From Stutzerimonas stutzeri (GTDB taxonomy: Bacteria; Pseudomonadota; Gammaproteobacteria; Pseudomonadales; Pseudomonadaceae): a DNA stretch of 64,000 nucleotides. This document shows positions 29,505 through 38,890 of this stretch, piece after piece; the first letter of the stretch is position 1; each line of letters starts with the position of its first letter. The notes under the pieces are model-generated. The model saw nothing but the letters and a program-made list of their open reading frames with translations, made no database searches and was not told the DNA's origin. Position numbers and translations under genes: made by a program. The stretch lies in NCBI RefSeq assembly GCF_024448955.1, contig NZ_JAMOIH010000009.1:1-64000 (forward strand), read 5' to 3'.

Positions 29505-31127
29505 TTGTACAAAAAACATGCATTTCGTCTGGTTGGCATCTTGTTGTTCGCACCTGCATTGGCGTTCGCGCAACCTGCCGGCAATCCAGTAAGCCCGATC
29601 CAAGGTGCCTTGGAAAACCTCGCCAGCGCCTGCGACAGCCCCCTCGCCGATATCGGCCAGACAGCCACTCAACAGCTGACCGAGTTCTATCGCCGGCAGC
29701 AGTTCGAAGCCTTGTGGACATCCTATGACCAGATCGACGCGTTGCTGGCGCAACTCGAGGCGCTGGTCGACGACGGTCTGAATCCTGTTGTCTACCATCC
29801 GGCAGCCATTCGCCGAAGCCTGTATACGGCGACGGCCGAACCGCTGCATCGCGAGTGTGGCGACATTCTCGCGACGCACGCCTACCTGCTGGCGCTGCGG
29901 CATCTGTCACACGGGCGGCTGCCGCAGGATCGTCTGGAGCCGGTCTGGCGCAGCACCGATGCCGTGGCCCCGCAGCGGGCGGATGCACGGCTATTGGACA
30001 TCGCCGGTGCCGGCCTGATGAACATCGAACGGGCCTTCGATCAGGCGCGACCGACGTTCGAGCAGTACCACAACCTGCGCAAGGCCCATGCCCGCCTGCG
30101 AGCCGAGCCCGCGCAACGCCAACTGCCGATCCCTCCCGGAGAGACTTTGCGTCCCGGTATGTCGGATGCCCGGGTTCCCTTGTTGCGCCAGCGTCTGGTC
30201 GACGGCGGCTACCTTCCCGACACCGTCGCCGTGGAAGACCTCCAGACCCGCTACGACCGAACCATCGAACAGGCGCTGAAAGCCTTCCAGGCCCGTCACG
30301 GTCTGCAGGACGACGGTATATTGGGCGCCGACACCCTGGCCGCGCTGAACGTCACCCCGAGTGAGCGACTGGACCAGCTGAAGATCAATCTGGAGCGGTT
30401 CCGCTGGCTATCCCGCGACATCGAGGCGCGCTCGCTGTTGGTCGACATCGCCGGCGGGCGCGTCGTCTATTTCCGTGACGGGCACGCGCAATGGGAGACA
30501 CGCAGCCAGGTCGGCCGCGCGACGCGGCAGACGCCGGAGATCAAATCGAACGTCACCCGGCTGACCCTCAATCCGACCTGGACCGTGCCACCCACCATCC
30601 TGAGCGAAGACATGCTGCCCAAGATCCGTGAGGATCTCGGCTATCTGGCCGAGCAGAATCTGCAAGCCCTCGACTATGACGGCAACCCGCTGGACCCCGA
30701 GCAGATCGACTGGAACGACCCCGGCCGCATTCTGCTGCGCCAGGCCGCAGGACCGGACAACCCGCTCGGGCGTCTGGTCGTCCGGTTCGACAATCCGTTT
30801 GCGATTTACCTGCACGACACGCCGAGCCAGGGTCTGTTCGACCGTTCGCAGCGAGCGTTCAGCTCCGGCTGTGTCAGGGTCGAGTCGGTCATGCAGCTGG
30901 TCGACCTGCTGTTGGTCGATGGCGAACGCGAACGCTTCGCCCGGCTGCTGGAGACGGGCGAGACGCACGAGTTTCGCCTGACCGAGTCCACGCCGGTGCT
31001 GCTGGCTTACTGGACAGCCGAAGCGGACGACACCGGCGAGCCACACTATCGCCCGGACATCTATCAACGCGACCCAGACCTGATCGCCTCGCTGCGGATG
31101 GCTGACCAGAAGCTGCTGAAAGATTGA
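29505..31127 (+). CDS. YcbB/LdtD-type L,D-transpeptidase
   Basis: A 540-residue exported enzyme starting at a TTG with GGGAG eight bases upstream. The signal peptide (FRLVGILLFAPALAFAQP) is followed by a substrate-recognition scaffold, a peptidoglycan-binding domain (about 210-290; LKAFQARHGLQDDGILGADTLAALN) and the YkuD catalytic domain (about 305-480). The nucleophile lies in FSSGCVRVES, Cys near 454, with the His in YLHDTPSQ. It makes 3-3 cross-links between stem peptides, bypassing penicillin-binding proteins. It is divergent from the YkuD_2 gene. Confidence 0.92.
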   Translation: MYKKHAFRLVGILLFAPALAFAQPAGNPVSPIQGALENLASACDSPLADIGQTATQQLTEFYRRQQFEALWTSYDQIDALLAQLEALVDDGLNPVVYHPAAIRRSLYTATAEPLHRECGDILATHAYLLALRHLSHGRLPQDRLEPVWRSTDAVAPQRADARLLDIAGAGLMNIERAFDQARPTFEQYHNLRKAHARLRAEPAQRQLPIPPGETLRPGMSDARVPLLRQRLVDGGYLPDTVAVEDLQTRYDRTIEQALKAFQARHGLQDDGILGADTLAALNVTPSERLDQLKINLERFRWLSRDIEARSLLVDIAGGRVVYFRDGHAQWETRSQVGRATRQTPEIKSNVTRLTLNPTWTVPPTILSEDMLPKIREDLGYLAEQNLQALDYDGNPLDPEQIDWNDPGRILLRQAAGPDNPLGRLVVRFDNPFAIYLHDTPSQGLFDRSQRAFSSGCVRVESVMQLVDLLLVDGERERFARLLETGETHEFRLTESTPVLLAYWTAEADDTGEPHYRPDIYQRDPDLIASLRMADQKLLKD

Positions 31128-31325
31128 TGAAGCCGCGCGTTTCAAACGCCGCCAGCCGGGTATCCGCCAGACCGGACCGGCGGCTCTGGCAGAGTGCCTG
31201 CAGACCGAGGTCTACTTGCGACAAACGCCTCGTTTGCAGCGACAATATCTGCAAACAATCAGTAACGCCCCGCCGCATGCAGGTGCTCAAACGCCTTATG
31301 CTGGGCACGTCTCAATTTTGCCGCC

Positions 31326-34300
31326 ATGGATAGCCGAGCAGAAACTTTGAACGTTGAAAATAAAGTCGACAGCCGGCTCGAAGCTGACCGAACGACAGCG
31401 CTGGCCCGATACCGCATTCTCGATACGCCACCGGAAACGGCCTTCGATGATCTGGTGACGCTCGCGGCCGAGCTGTGCACCTGCGACAGCGCCGCCATCG
31501 TGTTTCTCGACCAGGGACGTCTCTGGATCAAGGCCTCGCTCCACCTTGACGATGACAGCCGCACGCTTGCCCAGGCGCTCGATGCCTGCAGCATGAGCGG
31601 CGTGGAAACGCAGGTGATCGAAAGCCCGGCCGAGGCATCCGCCTTCTATGCAGCCGCGCCGCTAAAGACCTCGGAAGGCCTGTTGCTCGGCGCACTGTGC
31701 GTGATCGGCGACCAGGCACAGACCTTGTCGCAGCGCCAGCTCGGCCATCTGCAGGCATTGGCCCGGCAAGTCATGGCATTGCTCGAGTTGCGCCGCAGCT
31801 GCGAACACGAGCAGCACAACCGGCAGATCATCGACAGCGCGCTGGATTACGCGATTCTCAGCACCGACTCCCAAGGCACCATCATCAGCTGGAACCGAGG
31901 CGCCGAGCAGATTCTCGGCTGGCATCGGCAGGAGATCATCGGTAGCCCTATCGCCCGGATATTCACCGATGAGGATGTCGCCGAAGGTGTGCCGGAGGGC
32001 GAGATGCAACGGGCCGCGCAGGACGGCTCGGCAAACGACGAGCGCTGGCACCGGCGCAAGGACGGCAGCCAGTTCTGGGCGGCCGGCGTGTTGATGCAGC
32101 TCCGGAACGAGCAGGGACAGCCGCAGGGGTTCATAAAAATTCTGCGCGACCTGACCGAGCGGCTGCATGAAAAAGCTTCGATTCGCGAGGTCGAGGAACG
32201 CTACCGCGCGCTGGTCGATCTCAGCCCCCAGGTGATCTGGCAATGCGATGCCAGCGGTTCGTTGATCTTCTGCAATCGCTACTGGTGCGAACTCACCGGG
32301 CTGACGGAAAGCGAGTCAGCTGGCATGGGCTGGCTGGCTGCCGTCGCACCGGACCACCGGGACGCGGTGCTGCAGCAATGGCATGGCGCGTTGAAGAGCG
32401 GCAAATCCGGCAGTTTCGAAGTACCGCTACTCAACGCCGCCGGCGAGCCACGCTGGTTCCAGGGCTGCGGCGCACCGGTTTACGGCCACGACGGTCGGCT
32501 GCTGCATTGGGTGCTGGTCGCCCAGGACATCCATGAGCGCCGCCGCGCCGAGCACGAACGGCTGGAAAGCGAGGCGTTCACCCGCAGCTTGCTGGATTCG
32601 GCCAGCGAAGGCTTCTATTCCATCGATTCCCATGGCCTCGTCACCCTCTGCAACGAGGCGTTCGTCAAGCTGCTCGGCTTCGATAGCAAAGAGCAGGTGC
32701 TGGGCCGCCAGCTGCATCAGGTCATTCACCACAGCCATCCGGACGGCTCGCCGTATGCGGTGGAGGATTGCCCGATCCAGCGCACCGCCAAGACCGGCGA
32801 ACCGGCGCACATCGAATACGAGCTGTTCTTCCGCCAGGACGGCGGAAGCCTGCCGGTCGAGTATCGGGTCGCGCCGCTGTATCGCGACGAAATATTGCAG
32901 GGTGCGATATGCACCTTTACCGACATCAGCGAGCGGGCCCGCGGCGATGCGCAGCAGACCTACCTGCTGGAGCTCAGCGACCGCCTGCACGACGCTGGTG
33001 ACCGCATCGACCTGAGCGAGGTGATGCCCGAACGCCTGGTTCAGCTGATCGGTATCGAATGCCTGGCCTATGGTCATCTTGATGAGCACGATCATCTGGT
33101 GATCGTGCAGCAATGGCCATCGGTCAACGATGCGGGTCGATCGATCCGGTATCCGCTGGGCGGCTGCGCCCAGACCCTGCGCCTGCGACTGGCGCAAGGG
33201 ATGATCGTACCCTTCGAAGACCTGCTGGACGAGGCCGACTGCCGCGACGACTGCGGCGCCCTGCACGAGCGTCTCGGCTATAGCAGCCTGCTATTGGTAC
33301 CGCTGCTGGCGCAGGCGCCGGATTGCGCATTCATGTTGCTGGCCGATAAACAAGCGCGGCAGTGGAGCCAGGCCGACATCTCATTCGTGCGCGAGATGGC
33401 CGAGCGCATTCGTGCCGCGACCGAGCGTGCACGGGCACGTCGCGCCCTGCTCGAGGCTGAACAGCGGGTCAGCCTGGCCAACGAAATCGCCTCGATCGGC
33501 GTCTGGGAATATGATTACCAGCGCAACACCCTGCATTGGGACGCACAGCTCAAAGCACTCGCCGGCGTCGCCCCTGACGCACCGGAACTGAGCGTGGGCG
33601 AATTTCTCGCACGTGTTCATGCCGACGACCGGACCGCCCTGCTCGACGCATTTCGCAGCGCCCTTGAAGGCATCGGCGATGGTGAGCTGAATCTCGATTA
33701 CCGGGTCTACGACGAGGCGAACGACCAGTTCCGCTGGCTGACCAATCGCGGCCGCCGCCTACTCGACGCCGACGGCAGGATTCGCCTGCTCGGTACCGCC
33801 CGGGAGATCACCGCCGAGCGCAACGCGGCGTTGAAACTGTTGCGCATGAATGCCCTGCTCGAAGAGCAGATACAGGAGCGCAAGAGCACAGAGCAGCGCC
33901 AGACGGTGCTCATGGAGCTTGGCGATCTGCTGCGCGGACAACCCGACAGCATCACCATTGTCACGGCGGCCGTACGCGCGCTGGGCATGACATTGAACGT
34001 GACCCGCGCGGCATTTCTTTCCGTAGACCCCGGCGGCCACTACGCCACCGTCGAGCGTTACTGGAGCGACGGTGCGCTGAGCGACTACAGCGAGCGCATG
34101 TGCTTCACCGACTATGGCGACTTCATCTACGACCTGCAGAACGACGAGCTGGTGGTCGTCAATGACACCCTGCACGACACCCGTACCGCCGCGCAGGCGT
34201 CGAGCCTGCGGCTACGGCGTATCCAGAGTCTGGTGTGCGTGCCGCTGCAGGAACAGGGGCGTCTGAGTGCCGCCTTGATCCTGCTGCAGGAGCACCCCCG

Positions 34301-36029
34301 GCAATGGACCGAGGAAGACATCTCCTTCGTCCGCGAAGTGGCCGACCGTGCCTGGACCACCGACGAACGGATGCGCGCCGAACGCGCGTTGCGCGCCAGC
34401 GAAGAACAGTTCCGCACGCTAGCCGACAACATGAGCCAGTTCGCCTGGATGGCCGACCCGACCGGGCGCATCTACTGGTACAACAAGCGCTGGTACGACT
34501 ACACCGGCACCACCATGGAAGCCATGCGCGCCCTTGGATGGCGCTCGGTACATCACCCCGATCACCATGTTCGCGTCAGCGCCTCGATGAAACGCGCCGT
34601 GGCGATCGGCTCGACCTGGGAAGAAACCTTCCCGCTGCGTGGCAAGGATGGTCAGTACCGCTGGTTCCTCGCGCGCGCCGTGCCCATTCGCGATGATTTC
34701 GGCCAGGTCACTCACTGGTTCGGCACCAATACCGACGTCAACGCGCAGGTAGCGGCCGAAGAGGCGCTGCGCGAGCTGAACGATAATCTCGAACGGCGCG
34801 TTGCGGAGCGCACCCGCGAACTGGCGGAGATCAACCATCTGCTGCACCTGGAGATGGGCGAACGCGAGCGCGCCGAGGAAACCCTGCGCCATGCGCAGAA
34901 GATGGAGGCCATCGGCCAGCTCACCGGCGGCCTCGCGCACGACTTCAACAACATGCTGACCGGCGTACTGGGCGGGCTCGACCTGATCCAGCGGCGGATT
35001 GCCAGCGGTCGGGTGAACGATCTGGGTCGCTATGTCGACGCCGCGACCAGCTCGGCCAACCGCGCCGCCGCGCTGACACACCGTCTGCTGGCCTTTGCCC
35101 GTCGCCAGTCGCTGGATCCGCAACCGGTGGACGTCAACCAGCTGGTGCTGTCGATGGAGGACATGCTGCGCCGCACCATGGCCGAACACATCCAGTTCGA
35201 AACGCACCTGCAGCCGGAGCCCTGGCTGGCCTATACCGATGCGCACCAGCTGGAAAACGCCCTGCTCAACCTAGTGATCAACGCGCGCGATGCCATGAGT
35301 GACGGCGGCCGGCTGATCATCCAGACCGGCTGCGTACAGATCAAGGACACCCAGCCCGACAGCCCCGAGCCAGGCGATTACGTCACCCTCAGCGTGGCCG
35401 ACAACGGCTCTGGCATGCCCGCTGAAGTGGTCGCCAAGGCATTCGATCCATTTTTCACCACCAAGCCCATCGGCCAGGGCACTGGCCTCGGGCTGTCGAT
35501 GGTGTATGGCTTCGTCAAGCAGACCGGCGGCCATGTGCGTATCGACAGTACGCCCGGCCACGGCACTCTGATCACGCTGTTCCTTCCGCGCAATCGAACG
35601 CAGGCCGAGCCGCAGCCAGAACACACCGGCGCGCCATCGGCGGTACAGGGCGCGCAGACCAACGAAACCGTGCTGGTGGTGGAAGACGAAGCCGCGGTAC
35701 GCATGCTGGTAGTCGAGGTGCTGCAGGAGCTGGGCTATCGGGTGCTCGAAGCGGTCGATGGCAACACCGCGCTGCCCCATTTGCACAGCGATCAGCGCAT
35801 CGACCTGTTGGTCAGCGATTTCGGTTTGCCGGGCATCAATGGTCGGCAGCTGGCCGAGATCGCACGCCAATACAGACCGGATCTTCGTGTCCTGTTCATC
35901 ACCGGTTATGCCCCGAACGCCGAGGTGCGCGGAGAGTTTCTCGCCCCCGGCATGGACATGCTGGCCAAGCCTTTCAGTATCGAGATGCTTGGGGCCAAGG
36001 TCCGCCAGCTGATCGAGCGCAGCGGATGA
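31326..36029 (+). CDS. Soluble multi-PAS/GAF hybrid histidine kinase
   Basis: A 1567-residue hybrid sensor kinase without a membrane segment, so probably cytoplasmic. In order: GAF (about 20-160), three PAS modules (about 165-540), GAF (545-700), PAS (705-830), GAF (850-1020), PAS (1035-1155), a coiled-coil linker, HisKA with H-box AHDFNNMLTGVLGG (His1205), an ATPase domain with N box NLVINARDAM and G box VADNGSGMP, then a receiver domain with Asp1498 in LVSDFGLPGING. The HDFNN-type H-box marks the group of stand-alone hybrid kinases often linked to light, redox or stress sensing. There is no adjacent response regulator. The signal is unknown; no clear chromophore cysteine could be assigned. 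Confidence 0.92.
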   Translation: MDSRAETLNVENKVDSRLEADRTTALARYRILDTPPETAFDDLVTLAAELCTCDSAAIVFLDQGRLWIKASLHLDDDSRTLAQALDACSMSGVETQVIESPAEASAFYAAAPLKTSEGLLLGALCVIGDQAQTLSQRQLGHLQALARQVMALLELRRSCEHEQHNRQIIDSALDYAILSTDSQGTIISWNRGAEQILGWHRQEIIGSPIARIFTDEDVAEGVPEGEMQRAAQDGSANDERWHRRKDGSQFWAAGVLMQLRNEQGQPQGFIKILRDLTERLHEKASIREVEERYRALVDLSPQVIWQCDASGSLIFCNRYWCELTGLTESESAGMGWLAAVAPDHRDAVLQQWHGALKSGKSGSFEVPLLNAAGEPRWFQGCGAPVYGHDGRLLHWVLVAQDIHERRRAEHERLESEAFTRSLLDSASEGFYSIDSHGLVTLCNEAFVKLLGFDSKEQVLGRQLHQVIHHSHPDGSPYAVEDCPIQRTAKTGEPAHIEYELFFRQDGGSLPVEYRVAPLYRDEILQGAICTFTDISERARGDAQQTYLLELSDRLHDAGDRIDLSEVMPERLVQLIGIECLAYGHLDEHDHLVIVQQWPSVNDAGRSIRYPLGGCAQTLRLRLAQGMIVPFEDLLDEADCRDDCGALHERLGYSSLLLVPLLAQAPDCAFMLLADKQARQWSQADISFVREMAERIRAATERARARRALLEAEQRVSLANEIASIGVWEYDYQRNTLHWDAQLKALAGVAPDAPELSVGEFLARVHADDRTALLDAFRSALEGIGDGELNLDYRVYDEANDQFRWLTNRGRRLLDADGRIRLLGTAREITAERNAALKLLRMNALLEEQIQERKSTEQRQTVLMELGDLLRGQPDSITIVTAAVRALGMTLNVTRAAFLSVDPGGHYATVERYWSDGALSDYSERMCFTDYGDFIYDLQNDELVVVNDTLHDTRTAAQASSLRLRRIQSLVCVPLQEQGRLSAALILLQEHPRQWTEEDISFVREVADRAWTTDERMRAERALRASEEQFRTLADNMSQFAWMADPTGRIYWYNKRWYDYTGTTMEAMRALGWRSVHHPDHHVRVSASMKRAVAIGSTWEETFPLRGKDGQYRWFLARAVPIRDDFGQVTHWFGTNTDVNAQVAAEEALRELNDNLERRVAERTRELAEINHLLHLEMGERERAEETLRHAQKMEAIGQLTGGLAHDFNNMLTGVLGGLDLIQRRIASGRVNDLGRYVDAATSSANRAAALTHRLLAFARRQSLDPQPVDVNQLVLSMEDMLRRTMAEHIQFETHLQPEPWLAYTDAHQLENALLNLVINARDAMSDGGRLIIQTGCVQIKDTQPDSPEPGDYVTLSVADNGSGMPAEVVAKAFDPFFTTKPIGQGTGLGLSMVYGFVKQTGGHVRIDSTPGHGTLITLFLPRNRTQAEPQPEHTGAPSAVQGAQTNETVLVVEDEAAVRMLVVEVLQELGYRVLEAVDGNTALPHLHSDQRIDLLVSDFGLPGINGRQLAEIARQYRPDLRVLFITGYAPNAEVRGEFLAPGMDMLAKPFSIEMLGAKVRQLIERSG

Positions 36030-36048
36030 ACCGCAAGGAACTCACAGC

Positions 36049-36110
36049 AAGGAACTCTGCCAAGCGCCCTGTACTCTCTAAGGAACTCTGCCAAGCGCCC
36101 TGTACTCTCT
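36049..36110 (+). repeat. Perfect 31-bp tandem duplication upstream of DUF2388 gene
   Basis: Two exact copies of a 31-base unit beginning AAGGAACTCTGCC occupy 36049-36079 and 36080-36110. A partial third relative (CAAGGAACTCA) precedes them. The AAAGGAGG that follows looks like a ribosome site but is about 20 bases from the start codon. Confidence 0.95.
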
Positions 36111-36138
36111 AAAGGAGGATCAAGCGGAGGCACCCATC

Positions 36139-36447
36139 ATGCGCAAATCAATACTGGCGGCAATCACCTTGAGCTGTGTCCCCTTTGGCGCTGCAATGGC
36201 CGACGGCGATTTCGTCCGACAGATTCTCTCTTCGGGCGCGACCACTGCCTCTACCTACATGACCTTCCGCGACGACAAGCTGGTCGCCGCCGCACGTGAA
36301 GATGCGGGCAGTTTCGTGGCCAGCGATGGCGCCATTCGCGGCCCCTATCTGGAAGCGATGCTGCTGAAGATGCGCAGCGAGCAACCCGAGCTGCAGGCCA
36401 GTGATATGCAGCTAGCGAGCGCCATTCTCGCAGCCGAACAGCAGTAG
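36139..36447 (+). CDS. DUF2388 family small exported protein
   Basis: A 102-residue protein with a Sec signal (AAITLSCVPFGAAMA, cleavage near residue 21). The mature part follows the DUF2388 pattern: TTASTYMTFRDDKLVAAAREDAGSFVASDGAIRGPYLEAML and a C-terminal SDMQLASAILA. These small periplasmic proteins are common in Pseudomonas and their role is unknown. The gene begins about 110 bases after the hybrid kinase and is preceded by the tandem duplication. Confidence 0.82.
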   Translation: MRKSILAAITLSCVPFGAAMADGDFVRQILSSGATTASTYMTFRDDKLVAAAREDAGSFVASDGAIRGPYLEAMLLKMRSEQPELQASDMQLASAILAAEQQ

Positions 36448-36541
36448 CAAGCAGGCTAGCCGAAAGCCCGGGCGCATTGCCTGACACGGCACCGCGACCG
36501 GCATCGCCATTCGTTCAAACTCTAGGCATCCGGAGGAACCC

Positions 36542-36967
36542 ATGAAAAAAACCGCATCCGCCGTCTGGCAAGGTGACCTGAAAAGCGGCAAAGGCACCAT
36601 CAGCACCCAGAGCGGCGCACTGAAGGACAATCCCTACGGCTTCAACACCCGTTTCGAAGACGCACCCGGCACCAATCCCGAGGAACTCATCGGCGCGGCT
36701 CATGCCGGCTGTTTCTCGATGGCGTTGTCGATGATGCTTGGGCAGGCCGGCCTCACCGCCGAGCGCATCGATACCACCGCCGAAGTCACCCTGGACAAGG
36801 ATGGCGAAGGCTTTTCCATCACGGCCATCGCCCTGACGCTGAAAGCCAAAGTCCCCGGCGCCGATGAAAGCCAGTTTCAGCAGATCGCCAATCAGGCGAA
36901 GGAAGGCTGCCCGGTATCCAAGGTCCTCAACGCGCAGATCAGCCTGAGCGCGACGCTGGAAAGCTGA
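36542..36967 (+). CDS. OsmC family peroxiredoxin
   Basis: A 141-residue OsmC-type thiol peroxidase. The peroxidatic cysteine lies in GAAHAGCFSMALSMML (about residue 59) and the second in AKEGCPVSKVL (about 123), as in OsmC of E. coli, which reduces organic hydroperoxides and is induced by osmotic stress. The N-terminal SAVWQGDLKSGKGTIST is characteristic of the subgroup. GGAGG lies close before the ATG. A perfect bidirectional terminator follows. Confidence 0.93.
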   Translation: MKKTASAVWQGDLKSGKGTISTQSGALKDNPYGFNTRFEDAPGTNPEELIGAAHAGCFSMALSMMLGQAGLTAERIDTTAEVTLDKDGEGFSITAIALTLKAKVPGADESQFQQIANQAKEGCPVSKVLNAQISLSATLES

Positions 36968-36977
36968 TTCGGCAGGT

Positions 36978-37018
36978 TGAAACGAAAACGCCGCCCATCG
37001 GGCGGCGTTTTCGTTTCA
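36978..37018. terminator. Bidirectional terminator between osmC and the TRAP binding-protein gene
   Basis: Perfect 19-base arms, TGAAACGAAAACGCCGCCC and its complement, with a three-base loop. Both ends are flanked by an A/T-rich arm segment (AAAACG and CGTTTT), so it can terminate from either side. It serves the plus-strand osmC gene and the minus-strand TRAP gene. Confidence 0.9.
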
Positions 37019-37033
37019 GACGGCTTGCGACCA

Positions 37034-38149
37034 TCAGCCACGAATGTTGTAGATGTCCTTCTCGTTCAGCTCGGCATATTCGTACAGACGCTTGAGATAG
37101 GCGCTCTGCTGTTCCCAGACCTTGGCGGCAACCGGGTCTGCAGCGGCGGATGCATCGACCACTTCGGCGGCCACTTCCTTCAGGCGCGCCAGCACGTCAT
37201 CCGGCAGACGGCGAACTTCGACGCCCTGCTCGCGAAGTTGTTCGAGCGCTTCCATGTTCTTCGCGTTGTAGTCGTCGAGCATGTCGCCGTTGACCGCACG
37301 GGCCGCAGCTCGAACGATGGCCTTGAGGTCGTCCGGCAGGGTTTCCCAGGCCTTGAGATTGACGTCCAGCTCGAAGGTCACGTTCGGCTCCTGCCAGCCG
37401 GGCGTGTAGTAGTACTTCGATGCCTTGTGCAGGCCCAGGGCCAGGTCGTTGTACGGGCCGATCCACTCGGTGGCGTCGATGGCGCCAGTCTGCAGCGCGG
37501 TGAAAATCTCCCCGGCAGGCATGTTGACCACGGTGCCGCCCATCTTGGTCAGCACTTCGCCGCCCAGGCCCGGGGTACGCATCTTCAGGCCCTCGAAATC
37601 CTGGACCGAATTGATTTCCTTGTTGAACCAGCCAGCGGTCTGCACGCCGGTCGCGCCGCACGCCATGGGCAGAACACCGTACGGCTTGTAAACCTCTTCC
37701 CACAGTTTCATGCCGCCGCCGTAATGCAGCCAGGCGTTCATTTCCTGGGCATTCGGACCGAACGGAAGTGCGCAGAAGAACTGCGCCGCCGGAACCTTGC
37801 CTTTCCAGTAGTAGGGGGCGCCATGTCCCATTTCGGCGGTACCGCGAGAGACGGCATCGAATACTTCCAACGCCGGCACCAGCTCACCAGCGGCATAAAC
37901 CTTAACCGTCAGGCGGCCACTGCTCATCTCATTGACCAGCTTGGCGAAGTTCTCAGCACCGACGCCCACGCCCGGGAAGTTCTTCGGCCAGGAGGTGACC
38001 ATCTTCCAGTTGAATTTCTCGGTACTTGCGCTGCCTTCGCTTGCACTGCCTTCGGATGGGGCAGCGGTCTCGGCTTCCTTATTGCAGCCGGCCAGTGCTG
38101 TAGCAGCCAGGCCAACGCCCGCGGCGGCCAGAATTTGACGACGTTTCAT
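37034..38149 (-). CDS. TRAP transporter substrate-binding protein (DctP family, TakP-like)
   Basis: A 371-residue extracytoplasmic solute receptor. The N-terminus has a Tat-like MKRRQILAAAG start and a lipobox (ATALAGC, Cys22), so it may be lipidated. A repetitive Glu/Gly/Ser/Ala linker follows. The core has the DctP pattern, with the carboxylate-binding Arg in FEGLKMRTPGLGGEV and the segment TEWIGPYNDLALGLHKASKYYYTPGWQEP, which resembles TakP-type receptors for 2-oxoacids and other monocarboxylates. Its membrane partners are encoded divergently 195 bases away. Confidence 0.9.
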   Translation of the reverse strand: MKRRQILAAAGVGLAATALAGCNKEAETAAPSEGSASEGSASTEKFNWKMVTSWPKNFPGVGVGAENFAKLVNEMSSGRLTVKVYAAGELVPALEVFDAVSRGTAEMGHGAPYYWKGKVPAAQFFCALPFGPNAQEMNAWLHYGGGMKLWEEVYKPYGVLPMACGATGVQTAGWFNKEINSVQDFEGLKMRTPGLGGEVLTKMGGTVVNMPAGEIFTALQTGAIDATEWIGPYNDLALGLHKASKYYYTPGWQEPNVTFELDVNLKAWETLPDDLKAIVRAAARAVNGDMLDDYNAKNMEALEQLREQGVEVRRLPDDVLARLKEVAAEVVDASAAADPVAAKVWEQQSAYLKRLYEYAELNEKDIYNIRG

Positions 38150-38241
38150 GGGTAACTCCTTGTTGTTGTAATGCTGAATATCGGAATGCCGTACTCAGGT
38201 GGTTCTAGCTATCATATGGCTATCTTTCGCTCAAGCGCCGC

Positions 38242-38270
38242 GACTACGTATAGCGACTACGTACGTAGTA
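38242..38270. promoter_or_regulatory. Candidate operator in the divergent TRAP promoter
   Basis: The 14-base perfect palindrome ACTACGTACGTAGT (38256-38269) is preceded by a direct repeat of its left half, GACTACGTA at 38242-38250 and 38255-38263. It lies between the divergent receptor and permease genes, 75-108 bases from either start, where a repressor or activator could control both. Confidence 0.5.
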
Positions 38271-38344
38271 CTGCTGGTTGCGGCCTTGTCGCGGCGACGC
38301 CTAGAATCGCCGGCCGTCTGGGCCATAACAATAAAGGATCTGCC

Positions 38345-38890
38345 ATGTCGAAACATGCCCCTCCCTTGCTCGGTGTCGCACACTTTATCGACGCTGCGAA
38401 CGCCCGCTTCGGTCAGGCCTGCGCCTGGCTGACCCTGTTTCTGGTCCTCGGCACAGCCTTGGTAGTGGTGCTGCGCTATGGCTTCGGTATTGGCGCAACC
38501 GCCCTGCAAGAAGCCGTTCTCTATGCCCACGCACTGGTCTTCATGGGCGCCGCCGCCTGGGTCCTGCAACGCAACGGCCATGTTCGCGTCGACATCTTCT
38601 ACCAGCGGTTCAGCCCCCGCTACCAGGCCTTGGTCGAAGTGCTCGGAACCCTTCTGTTTCTCTTGCCCGTCTGCCTGTTTCTCGGCTGGGCCAGCTGGGA
38701 TTACGTCGGCAATTCCTGGGCGACGCTGGAAGCTTCCAGCGAAACGGGCGGCCTGAAACTCGTTTTTCTACAGAAGAGCATCATCCTGGTTCTGGTTGTC
38801 AGCCTGGCCCTGCAAGGCATATCGGAAATCATCAAGGCTGCTTACATCGTTGCCGGACGCCTGCCGGAGCCGGAGGTGAAGCATGGCTGA
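38345..38890 (+). CDS. TRAP transporter small permease (DctQ family)
   Basis: A 181-residue protein with four predicted membrane segments (for example LTLFLVLGTALVVVLRYGFG, LYAHALVFMGAAAWVLQ, LGTLLFLLPVCLFLGWA, and IILVLVVSLALQGISEI). The start at 38345 has AAGGA upstream; the frame's upstream part is not coding. The family motif NGHVRVDIFYQRFSPR follows the second segment. DctQ forms the small membrane subunit of TRAP importers. Its 3-prime end overlaps the large permease gene by eight bases. Confidence 0.92.
   Translation: MSKHAPPLLGVAHFIDAANARFGQACAWLTLFLVLGTALVVVLRYGFGIGATALQEAVLYAHALVFMGAAAWVLQRNGHVRVDIFYQRFSPRYQALVEVLGTLLFLLPVCLFLGWASWDYVGNSWATLEASSETGGLKLVFLQKSIILVLVVSLALQGISEIIKAAYIVAGRLPEPEVKHG

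Noticed and set aside
36049..36110. CRISPR or attachment-site duplication
   Set aside because: Two adjacent units without spacer, no integrase and no tRNA next to them; a simple tandem duplication.
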